Assembly: GCA_964568365.1 (NCBI GenBank)
Contig: CAZMQF010000041.1
Coordinates: forward strand, 1-17,590
Source of the DNA: CAYLMG01 sp964568365
GTDB taxonomy: Bacteria > Planctomycetota > Phycisphaerae > Sedimentisphaerales > Anaerobacaceae
Length of the DNA stretch: 17,590 nucleotides
Reading direction: 5' to 3'
Shown: one piece after another, positions 1 through 6,285 of the stretch
How positions within the stretch are numbered: the stretch's first letter is position 1
Layout of the letters: every line of letters begins with the position of its first letter
Notes under the pieces: model-generated
What the model saw: the letters and a program-made list of their open reading frames with translations, nothing else
Told to the model about the DNA's origin: nothing
The model's database searches: none
Program-made: the position numbers and the translations under genes

Positions 1-638
1 AGCTGTTTCATAAAGAAATCAGCGGCTTTAAGGCGTTTTTCGGCCAGTTTTCTGACGGATTCAAAGTGAAAATCGTCCTTCAGACGTGTCTTCCAATATC
101 CGTAATCAAGCTTGCTTTTCCAGGCTTTGAGTACGTTATCAATACCTTTTCCGGCAATAAGATATATTCTGAATTCGTTAAAGACGCCAAATGCCCCCAT
201 TTCAACGAGATTGCGGGCATCGGAAAGAACCATTGCCTCAAGCACCTGAGTCGTATTGCCGTAACTTTCAGCGATGATTCGGTTAACTTTGTCAATCTTT
301 CGGCTTCCAATAACGCCGGCGAGCTTTTTGGCAACCACTTCAGTGCACAAGTCGAGCATATGGTCGGAATTAGCCGATGAAAGAAGACTTACAAGCTGAC
401 CATTTTTGCTTTTCAGATATTGCACCAGGCCGGCGTCGTGGAAATAAGCAGCGGTCAACAAACAAAAAGAGTCCAGGGCACCGGCTGAATCAGCTACTTC
501 GGGCAGAGCGCACACGCAGCTAACATTAGCAGCCATTGTTTTTGCCCGCTCCCAGAAAAAAAAGTCCGAACAGCCCGGGTGAGAACGGATAGTAAGAGCT
601 GTTTCAGCGATTTCTTTTACAGCCTCGAGCTTGGACAT
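1..638 (-). CDS. HD-superfamily protein with degenerate metal site (3' end outside window)
   Basis: The gene starts at ATG 638 with an AGGAG ribosome site 7 bases upstream and runs off the left edge; 212 codons are visible. The layout resembles YedJ-type HD phosphohydrolases: a helix around residues 25-40, the HD doublet in YFHDAG (H67, D68), and a later acidic motif near residues 139-150 (LSDARNLVEMGAFG) that corresponds to the DADRLxAxGAxG motif of that family. The first histidine of the family (normally xHxxRV) appears to be Phe28 or Trp29, and the mid-domain histidine is replaced in the IIAESYG stretch (residues 121-127). HD proteins normally hydrolyse phosphate esters of nucleotides with bound metal. 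Here only HD and one Asp remain, so activity is doubtful; it could be a binding or regulatory protein. No signal peptide is visible, so it is probably cytoplasmic. The family call is moderately sure; the substrate is unknown. Confidence 0.65.
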   Translation of the reverse strand, partial: MSKLEAVKEIAETALTIRSHPGCSDFFFWERAKTMAANVSCVCALPEVADSAGALDSFCLLTAAYFHDAGLVQYLKSKNGQLVSLLSSANSDHMLDLCTEVVAKKLAGVIGSRKIDKVNRIIAESYGNTTQVLEAMVLSDARNLVEMGAFGVFNEFRIYLIAGKGIDNVLKAWKSKLDYGYWKTRLKDDFHFESVRKLAEKRLKAADFFMKQ

Positions 639-669
639 AGCTTCACTCCTCTGAAAATCTAACAGTGAA

Positions 670-698
670 TTTGTAACATAAAAAATTTATCCGGTCAA
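670..698 (-). promoter_or_regulatory. Candidate sigma-70 type promoter for the HD-like gene
   Basis: On the minus strand there is TTGACC (693-698), a 17-base spacer and TACAAA (670-675). The predicted transcription start is near 663, giving a leader of about 25 bases that contains the AGGAG ribosome site. The -35 matches 5 of 6 consensus bases and the -10 matches 4 of 6. The 236-base gap between this gene and the divergent gene at 875 otherwise holds only AT-rich DNA and a short direct repeat, GATAAACAGA/GATAAACAGA, near 740-758. Confidence 0.4.
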
Positions 699-874
699 AG
701 TTTTTAATGACATTAAGGGACTTAAAGTCTTTAAGCTCAGCGATAAACAGAGATAAACAGATACCTTAAAAAAATTCCGGAAAAAAATGAAGCGATTCGT
801 TGGAAAGCGCCGATGTTTAACATATAGTTGAGTTTTCCTGAGAGTCACACTCAAGCTTCAGAAATTCTTCATGG

Positions 875-1432
875 ATGAAAGAAATGTCGAACCAGCCTCG
901 GGTAATTAAAGTATTATCGGCACTTGTTGTTTCAATGACAATCGGTGTCATAGTGTTGATGGCATTGGGCAATAACGCACCTCTGGCAGGTCCTTTTTCA
1001 CTCTCGGTATATTGCAGGCTCGACCCTATAGAGAAAGCTGTAAATTCAATAGCTCCGCAATCACCCGAGCGGTGGAACAGCATCGAGGTATATTATAGCG
1101 GCACCAGGGCCGGCAATATTGAGCAACTGGCTTCTCTGGAGGGCCTATCCAATCCCGAGGATATCAATTGCCACTTTTGCATCTATAACGGCCTGGGGGG
1201 CGAGAACGGCCGGATAGAGCCTACAGAAAAATGGCAAAGACAATGGTCGAGCACGCCATCTGCAACCTGGTACGGAAGCGGACAGACAATTCGAATCTGC
1301 TTAATATCAGACGGCAAAAGCGGCGGACCAACCAATTATCAGCGGCGAAGATTAACAGCCCTGGTAGAAGTCTTGAGCCGCAGATTCGACATCAAGCCTG
1401 AATCGGTATACTATCCGGGCGGCTGGCAATAA
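875..1432 (+). CDS. Membrane-anchored amidase-like (PGRP fold) protein, probably inactive
   Basis: The product has 185 residues with an N-terminal helix (about 12-31) and a segment resembling the Amidase_2/peptidoglycan-recognition fold. Recognisable blocks are the first strand WNSIEVYYSGT (67-77), INCHFCIYNGLG (97-108, the YHFxIxxG block), the Trp/Arg helix EKWQRQ (118-123), QTIRICLISDG (137-147, normally GIGICLVGxF) and a C-terminal helix followed by KPESVYYPGGW (174-184). Active enzymes such as AmpD or T7 lysozyme hold zinc with a His in the first block (IVIHH) and a His in GHxD near the end. Here these are Tyr (YYS) and YYPGG, so zinc-dependent peptidoglycan cleavage is unlikely. It may bind cell-wall fragments. 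The start could be 875 or 884; neither has a strong ribosome site. It converges on the next gene. Confidence 0.6.
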   Translation: MKEMSNQPRVIKVLSALVVSMTIGVIVLMALGNNAPLAGPFSLSVYCRLDPIEKAVNSIAPQSPERWNSIEVYYSGTRAGNIEQLASLEGLSNPEDINCHFCIYNGLGGENGRIEPTEKWQRQWSSTPSATWYGSGQTIRICLISDGKSGGPTNYQRRRLTALVEVLSRRFDIKPESVYYPGGWQ

Positions 1433-1515
1433 AGCAAATTGCGGGTAAGGGCCGCAAAAACAAGGACTTACAAACATCTCTAACAGCTCTGTTCTCTTTT
1501 AAATGTAAGTATAAA

Positions 1516-1548
1516 AAAAGCTGCGAACCTGAAAGGAACGCAGCTTTT
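1516..1548. terminator. Bidirectional intrinsic terminator
   Basis: A perfect 10-base-pair stem, AAAAGCTGCG (1516-1525) with CGCAGCTTTT (1539-1548), has a 13-base loop. The T run on the right serves the plus-strand gene ending at 1432, and the A run on the left becomes a T run for the minus-strand gene ending at 1572. Its position between two convergent stop codons fits. A shorter stem, TTGCGG/CCGCAA (1439-1457), sits just after the first stop but lacks a T tract. Confidence 0.8.
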
Positions 1549-1571
1549 GTTATTTGTCAAGGCAATAAATA

Positions 1572-2468
1572 TTACCAATCCCAGTCAAAATCCAATTCCT
1601 CATTTTCCTGTACATCCTCCTTTGGCAGCCCTTGTTGCTGCTGCCAAGGCCCCTGCCGACGAAAGCGTCTCTGTTGAAGGCCCTCTTCTTCATAAGGGCC
1701 GAAACGGCCAGGTCCTCTACCTTCAGCCCCAGGACGCCCGAGCCGCCGCTGCTGTCTGGCTCTTAATTGTTTGCATTTTTCACAGTTGCAATTTTCACAG
1801 TACCCCTGAGCCGGCGGCGCAACCGGTCTCTGAAGCTGGTGGTCCGGCACATCCTGCATTCTCAAACGGCGGCGCCCTTCCTGAGGACGTTGTCTTCGAA
1901 AGGCCGGCGCTTCATCTACAGGTCTCCTGTTACGGCGCTGACCTCTGAAATTCCGCATACGCCCTTGCGGCTGGTAGCCCTCATCGGCTCGGCGATACCT
2001 CTGTTGCGGAATCGGGCGCATCTCTTGAGCAGACCCCAGCCTGTTTCGCATTTGCTTTTTGAACTGCTCCATTTTTCTGATAAGCCGGCCGATTCTTTCC
2101 ATATCACCTTCACGGTAGGCATCTTTGAGGGCATTGAACCATCTGTTCTGCAACTGTACAACCCGTCTCAGCCTCGCAGGTGCCTGCTGACGAACGGGCG
2201 GTTGCTGACGGTCTGCCCTGACGCGTTTTGTAACCACTTCAACTTCAACCTGTTTATTCCTGAGTGCTCTAACCCGCCTTCTCGGGACTGGATATTGACC
2301 CGCTTCGGTTGCATTACCAGATTCCTGCAAATCATCGGACTGCCGGTTTTGAAACTCTTTTTGAAAAGCCGGTGCCTTTTCTTCATCGCCCTTTTCATCA
2401 GCGAATAGATTTGCAGCTGCTATTAGAAAAATAATCGAGACAGCGATAGCGGTAAATTTTCTTATCAT
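1572..2468 (-). CDS. Secreted Arg/Gln-rich protein with CxxCxCxxC motif, unknown function
   Basis: The start is ATG 2468 with a strong ribosome site (AAAGGAG, 6 bases before the ATG). The 298-residue product opens with a classical signal peptide (residues 1-23, hydrophobic IAVSIIFLIAAANLFA), so it is exported. The mature part is low complexity and very rich in Arg, Gln and Pro. One stretch, about 103-143 (VVQLQNRWFNALKDAYREGD onward), looks like an ordered charged helix. A four-cysteine cluster, C-x2-C-x-C-x2-C at 224-232, could bind metal or form disulfides. The last 20 residues turn acidic and end in ELDFDWDW. I recognise no family. The arginine-rich, largely disordered body would suit binding to an acidic polymer or surface, but that is inference. 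It is transcribed alone, convergent with the amidase-like gene. Confidence 0.6.
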   Translation of the reverse strand: MIRKFTAIAVSIIFLIAAANLFADEKGDEEKAPAFQKEFQNRQSDDLQESGNATEAGQYPVPRRRVRALRNKQVEVEVVTKRVRADRQQPPVRQQAPARLRRVVQLQNRWFNALKDAYREGDMERIGRLIRKMEQFKKQMRNRLGSAQEMRPIPQQRYRRADEGYQPQGRMRNFRGQRRNRRPVDEAPAFRRQRPQEGRRRLRMQDVPDHQLQRPVAPPAQGYCENCNCEKCKQLRARQQRRLGRPGAEGRGPGRFGPYEEEGLQQRRFRRQGPWQQQQGLPKEDVQENEELDFDWDW

Positions 2469-2525
2469 TTTCTGCTCCTTTCAAAAACAGGCATAGTTTA
2501 AGTTTGCCTTACCCCAAAACTTATT

Positions 2526-2539
2526 TGTGTTAAAACACA
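2526..2539. promoter_or_regulatory. Short palindrome in a divergent promoter region (possible operator)
   Basis: TGTGTTAAAACACA is an inverted repeat with 6-base arms and a 2-base centre. It lies 58 bases before the minus-strand secreted-protein gene and 136 bases before the first sigma gene. A palindrome of this size is not rare in AT-rich DNA, so the operator idea rests mainly on its location between divergent genes. Confidence 0.2.
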
Positions 2540-2674
2540 CTTCTACAGTATCAGACGTTTATTGATGTTTGATTTATTGCAGGATTTATTAAAAAAAGCT
2601 ATTTTGTTTATATTAAATCATCTGCTCTGGTGTTTAATAGAATGAAGAAAGGCCTTTCAAAACGGACAGGTTTA

Positions 2675-3220
2675 ATGACAGAAGACAAATTGCTTATATG
2701 GAAACTCAAAAGAGGCAGCACGGATGCCCTGCGTCAAATATACGAAAAGTATAAAAGCAGTATGCTTAAGCTTGTAGTGATTCTCCTTAATGATGCAGGG
2801 TTGGCAGAAGATATTGTTCAGGACGTATTTTTGAATTTTGCCCGTCTGTCACCAACGATAAAACATCTCAAGAACCTGAAAGGCTATTTGACTGTTGCAG
2901 TTGTAAACCAGGTCCGCAACCACATCAGGGATTGTAAAAGAAAAAATACTACAACTCTCGATGATTCGGACGAGGTTGTATCAAAGCTGCATAGGCCTGA
3001 ACAGTGGGCGATTTTGAGTGAACAATTGAAACTGTTAAGCAAGGCAATGGCTGGAATACCGTACGAGCAGCGAGAGGTGATAACCTTATATATGCAAGGC
3101 GATACAACCTTCCGGCAGATTGCAAAGATTCAAAATACATCCATAAGTACGGTTCAGGGCCGTTACAGGTACGGAATTGAAAAACTGCGAAAGCTTCTAA
3201 ATCACGAGGTGGAAAAATGA
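2675..3220 (+). CDS. ECF-type sigma factor, module 1
   Basis: With a start at ATG 2675 the product is 181 residues, usual for an extracytoplasmic-function sigma factor. Region 2 spans about 17-88 and includes AEDIVQDVF (44-52), which contacts core polymerase and the -10 element. Region 4 spans about 118-175, with the QREV motif and the DNA-binding helices ending in RYRYGIEKLRKLL. There is no region 1.1 or 3. In-frame starts also exist at GTG 2630 and ATG 2642, which would add 15 or 11 residues. I prefer 2675 because its N-terminus (MTEDKLLIWKLKRGS) aligns with the sigma factors at 4300 and 9821 and has GGACAGG upstream. The stop overlaps the next gene's start (ATGA), so the two are translationally coupled. 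It should direct polymerase to a regulon controlled by its membrane partner. Confidence 0.9.
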   Translation: MTEDKLLIWKLKRGSTDALRQIYEKYKSSMLKLVVILLNDAGLAEDIVQDVFLNFARLSPTIKHLKNLKGYLTVAVVNQVRNHIRDCKRKNTTTLDDSDEVVSKLHRPEQWAILSEQLKLLSKAMAGIPYEQREVITLYMQGDTTFRQIAKIQNTSISTVQGRYRYGIEKLRKLLNHEVEK

Positions 3221-4095
3221 AAAACGCAGATGATATTAAAAGGATATTTGATGAAGCTGTTGTTGAAACAAATCCATCGAAGGACGAAAAGATTCTTGAG
3301 AGCATAACAGCAGCATACAAACAAACCGACAAAGCTCAATCGGAAAAGAGCGAGCTGAATATATGGAGAATAATTATGAAAAGTCCGATTACAAAATTAG
3401 CAGCCGCAGCTTGTGTAATAATAGCGGTGCTTATTGGTATAAAACATTTTGTTGGCTCAGTTGACGGGGCAAGTGTTGTCTGGGCGAATGTTTCCCAAAA
3501 GATGGAGACCATTTACAGTTTCACATGCCGAAAACAAGAAAGTGGAAATAAAGAATCGATATACTGGTACTCCGTTGATTATGGCACCAAGAGTGAGCAT
3601 TACAGCGACGGGGAGCTAACTGTGATATGCTATAGGCTCCGCAAAACTAAAGAGCTCGTTGCCATCTTTCCGCCAGAGAAAATGTATAATCATCTCCGTT
3701 TATCTAATGAAGCCATGTCAAAAATGGAGCAGGAGAATCCAAGGCAAATTGTGAGGTGTTTATTAGCCGCGGATTACAAGCCGTTGGGACGAGATATCAT
3801 TGATGGCATTAGGGTTGAGGGGGTGGAGGTAAAAGACCAGAATATCTTCAAGCCTCCGGGAACGGAACCGGAGTGGCAGGATTTCGTAGCGAGGATGTGG
3901 GTCGATGTCGAAACCCAATTACCCGTGAGATTGGAAGCGGAGCATAGCTTAGCTGGCAGTTCGGTGCGGAACATCATAGTCACAGACCAGTTCCAATGGA
4001 ATGTGGAACTCAACGCAAGCGATTTCGAGCCGAACATCCCTGCCGGTTATGCACCCGGGACGGACGAATTTAAGACAACTACGCAACAGAAGTAA
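3217..4095 (+). CDS. One-helix membrane protein with LolA/RseB-like domain, probable anti-sigma factor, module 1
   Basis: 292 residues, overlapping the sigma gene by 4 bases and preceded by GAGGTGG. A cytoplasmic N-terminus (1-56) is followed by one membrane helix (about 57-80) and an outer-face domain. That domain starts at VVWANVSQKM and contains MWVDVETQLPVRLE (227-240) and FEPNIPAGY (270-278). These blocks recur in the partners at 4833 and 10360 and look like the LolA/RseB lipoprotein-binding fold (half-barrel strands with a WxDxxTxxPxRxE strand). The N-terminal 30 residues (KNADDIKRIFDEAVV onward) align with the other two partners and are the best candidate for the sigma-binding part. 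No zinc anti-sigma motif (HxxxCxxC) is present. The role as an anti-sigma factor is inferred from gene order, coupling and topology. This is the shortest of the three, with no C-terminal extension. Confidence 0.75.
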   Translation: MKNADDIKRIFDEAVVETNPSKDEKILESITAAYKQTDKAQSEKSELNIWRIIMKSPITKLAAAACVIIAVLIGIKHFVGSVDGASVVWANVSQKMETIYSFTCRKQESGNKESIYWYSVDYGTKSEHYSDGELTVICYRLRKTKELVAIFPPEKMYNHLRLSNEAMSKMEQENPRQIVRCLLAADYKPLGRDIIDGIRVEGVEVKDQNIFKPPGTEPEWQDFVARMWVDVETQLPVRLEAEHSLAGSSVRNIIVTDQFQWNVELNASDFEPNIPAGYAPGTDEFKTTTQQK

Positions 4096-4152
4096 CCGCC
4101 CACTGTGGATAGCCAGTTGCTGCAATAAGATTAAAACAAGATTTATTTCAAT

Positions 4153-4206
4153 AGGCCGGGCTGAATCCTTCGACAATGCTAAGGATAAATTGCCCGGCCT
4201 TTTTTA
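4153..4206 (+). terminator. Intrinsic terminator after module 1
   Basis: A 9-base-pair GC-rich stem, AGGCCGGGC (4153-4161) with GCCCGGCCT (4192-4200), is followed by TTTTTATTTT. A nested stem ATCCTT/AAGGAT (4165-4170, 4181-4186) extends it. It ends the first sigma/anti-sigma transcript before the second begins at 4300. Confidence 0.85.
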
Positions 4207-4299
4207 TTTTAAAAAATAACATTTTCTTTAGACCCAAAATTGAGATTTAATTGTTATATTAATAGCAAATATTTGTGTTGAGTTTTTCAGGCGAGCCTA

Positions 4300-4830
4300 A
4301 TGGAAGACAAATTGTTAGTAAAGATGTGTAAAGGCGGCAGCAAAAAGGCCTTCGGGCGAATTTATGATAAGTATCGTGACTATCTGTTGATAGCAGCGAT
4401 TGCTATTTCAAATAATATAAAAGATGCTGAGGATGCCGTGCACGACGTGTTCGTGAGTTTTGCAGAGAGAATTGGTGATTTTAATCTTACCGGCAGCTTA
4501 AAGAGCTATCTTGCAGTTTGCGTCGCAAATCGTATTAGAAATATACAACACTCACAACAACGTAATGCGAGCTTCGACAATCAAACTATTAATTCGCCCT
4601 GCAACGACAATCCGGAAAATAATGTAATATGTAATGAACAGCTTGAATATTTAAGCAAAGCGTTATCAAAGCTTCCTGTAGAGCAGAGAGAAATAATTGT
4701 GATGCATGAATACGGCAGAATGTCTCTAAGAGCAATCGCTGACTCACAAAAAGAATCTGTGAATACCATTAAAAGCCGGTACAGATATGGAATTGAAAAA
4801 TTAAGGACGTTATTGGAAAGTACGGTGTAA
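4300..4830 (+). CDS. ECF-type sigma factor, module 2
   Basis: 176 residues with the same architecture as the module 1 sigma factor: region 2 about 16-85 with AEDAVHDVF (43-51), region 4 about 114-172 with PVEQREIIVMHEYGRMS and the terminal RYRYGIEKLRTLL. The start at ATG 4300 gives MEDKLLVKM, matching the paralogues, with an AGGCGAG-like ribosome site just upstream. The 80-residue linker region is rich in Asn and Gln and is the least conserved part among the three. It is separated from the partner gene by only 2 bases, so co-translation is likely. The 204-base gap before it carries the module 1 terminator and an AT-rich stretch where its own promoter should lie, perhaps around TTGTTATATTAA (4251-4262), but no confident -35/-10 pair could be chosen. 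Confidence 0.9.
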   Translation: MEDKLLVKMCKGGSKKAFGRIYDKYRDYLLIAAIAISNNIKDAEDAVHDVFVSFAERIGDFNLTGSLKSYLAVCVANRIRNIQHSQQRNASFDNQTINSPCNDNPENNVICNEQLEYLSKALSKLPVEQREIIVMHEYGRMSLRAIADSQKESVNTIKSRYRYGIEKLRTLLESTV

Positions 4831-4832
4831 AA

Positions 4833-6209
4833 ATGAAAACGCCTAAAAAAATCAAACAATTATTCAAAGATTCAAATGTAACAGTTAGTTCAGATTTTAA
4901 CGACAAGGTGCTTTTTGATGCCGGAAATAAACTGACCAGGACCGAAGCAACGCCTTCGGTTAGTATTTGGAGAACAATTATGAAAAGTCCAATTACAAAA
5001 CTCACCGTCGCGGCTTGTGTAATAATTGCGATTATTATTGGGTTCAGCAATTTTGGCGGTTCGGGTATTGCATTTGCAGATGTCCTACAAAAAATTCAAG
5101 GTTCAAGTTACACGTTTGACTTAAGAATTATTGATAAAGAGTCTTCAAATACAACCAAAGTATCGGTTCTCGAGCCCGGCAAAGTCCGGATGGATGGTGA
5201 CAGCCAGATGCAAATTTCAAGTATCCTTGACGTTTACAAAGGTAAAAGCCTTATCCTGTTTCACCAGCAAAAGGCTGCGATGTTTTTTAATGCAGACAGT
5301 TTAAGCCCGGCTTTAACATCAGAGACAGGATTTATTGGCTTATTTCTCAGGCCTGTTCAAAACCTCTGGAACCTTAAAGACGGAACCGAAAAAGAAGTCG
5401 GTGAAAAGGAAATAGAAGGACGCAAGGCAAAAGGATTTAAGGTCTTTCAGGAAGACAATTTCTGTAAATATGAGATTACCATATGGGCTGATGCGAAAAC
5501 ATCCGAGCCGATTCTGGTTGAGGTTATTATGAGCGCACCGGATAATACAGAGCAAACAGTAACATTTTTGATGGATAATTTTAAGCTCAATGCAAAACCG
5601 GATGAAAGTCTGTTTAGCACGGAAGTGCCGGCCGGATATACATTAGGTTACCAAAAAGAGCTGGATGAGCTGGATAAAGGAACAAAAACAACAAGCGAAG
5701 CAGAAAAAATAGAAAAGATTCTCGAACTTTGGTCACAGGGAAAGAAAAATGAGGCGATCGAGATTTTATTAAGCATTGACTGGTCTAAGCCATTTGCTTT
5801 TTCGAAAAAACCTTACATATTCACAATTACTGAAAAAGGATATATTTCTTTGAAGGCCGAGATTCAACAGCAGGTTATGACAGAGGTTTCGGAGACAGGC
5901 AGGACAATCTGGCAAATAACGATAGAAGTTATTAGTTTGGGACAGCAGGCAATGACAAATAAGGATTATTTGAAGGCGGAAAAGCATTGTTCAGCATTAT
6001 TTGGATTCGGAAAACTTATTACAAGAAATGCGGATTTAATGCTTGCCAGCCGACTGATTGGCATTGCAGTCAAGAGGAAAACCCTTAATGAACTGGTAAC
6101 CCTGTATACAACGACCAATAAGCAGGATAAATTACAGGAAGCCAAGAATGAGATTAAAGCGGCGGAGGCTGAATATGAGCAGATTAGGCAAAAGGCGATA
6201 GGGCAATAA
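4833..6209 (+). CDS. One-helix membrane protein with LolA/RseB-like domain and helical C-terminal extension, probable anti-sigma factor, module 2
   Basis: 458 residues. The N-terminus (KTPKKIKQLFKDSNV) matches those of the module 1 and 3 partners, the membrane helix lies at about 53-71, and the LolA/RseB-like domain runs about 80-270: ADVLQKIQGSSYTFDLRII opens it, IWADAKTSEPILVEV (217-231) is the shared strand and FSTEVPAGYTL (261-271) closes it. Residues about 285-458 are an extra, strongly alpha-helical region (EAEKIEKILELW, an AEKHCSALFG stretch, and a Lys/Glu-rich coil near 430-455) that may form TPR-like hairpins. The other two partners lack this extension. The start follows the sigma stop by 2 bases. 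It probably binds the sigma factor through its cytoplasmic N-terminus and senses something outside the inner membrane. Function inferred from context. Confidence 0.75.
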   Translation: MKTPKKIKQLFKDSNVTVSSDFNDKVLFDAGNKLTRTEATPSVSIWRTIMKSPITKLTVAACVIIAIIIGFSNFGGSGIAFADVLQKIQGSSYTFDLRIIDKESSNTTKVSVLEPGKVRMDGDSQMQISSILDVYKGKSLILFHQQKAAMFFNADSLSPALTSETGFIGLFLRPVQNLWNLKDGTEKEVGEKEIEGRKAKGFKVFQEDNFCKYEITIWADAKTSEPILVEVIMSAPDNTEQTVTFLMDNFKLNAKPDESLFSTEVPAGYTLGYQKELDELDKGTKTTSEAEKIEKILELWSQGKKNEAIEILLSIDWSKPFAFSKKPYIFTITEKGYISLKAEIQQQVMTEVSETGRTIWQITIEVISLGQQAMTNKDYLKAEKHCSALFGFGKLITRNADLMLASRLIGIAVKRKTLNELVTLYTTTNKQDKLQEAKNEIKAAEAEYEQIRQKAIGQ

Positions 6210-6233
6210 ATACAGCACGTAATAAATCATACA

Positions 6234-6268
6234 AAGGCCGGGCAATTCTAACTTAGTCCGGCTTTTTT
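6234..6268 (+). terminator. Intrinsic terminator after module 2
   Basis: The stem AAAGGCCGGGC (6233-6243) pairs with GTCCGGCTTTT (6256-6266), including two G-T pairs, and is followed by a run of T. It lies between convergent genes. The opposite strand has only a weak T run, so it serves mainly the plus-strand transcript. Confidence 0.75.
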
Positions 6269-6285
6269 TATGCGAATGAAAAATG

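Noticed and set aside
66..380. 104-codon plus-strand frame at the left edge
   Set aside because: It is antisense to the HD-like gene, which has a good ribosome site, HD motif and promoter.
738..758. GATAAACAGA direct repeat as a regulator site
   Set aside because: Only two adjacent 10-base copies in AT-rich DNA; no support from position or a neighbouring regulator gene.
1767..2408. Long plus-strand open frame (213 codons) inside the secreted-protein gene
   Set aside because: It is opposite the signal-peptide-bearing minus-strand gene, has no ribosome site and its translation is a low-order Arg/Leu/Ser-rich sequence typical of an antisense shadow.
2604..2616. TTGTTTATATTAA before sigma 1, similar to TTGTTATATTAA (4251-4262) before sigma 2, as a shared autoregulated promoter
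   Set aside because: The two lie at different distances from their starts (about 58 and 37 bases), no shared second element is visible, and no equivalent is seen before sigma 3.
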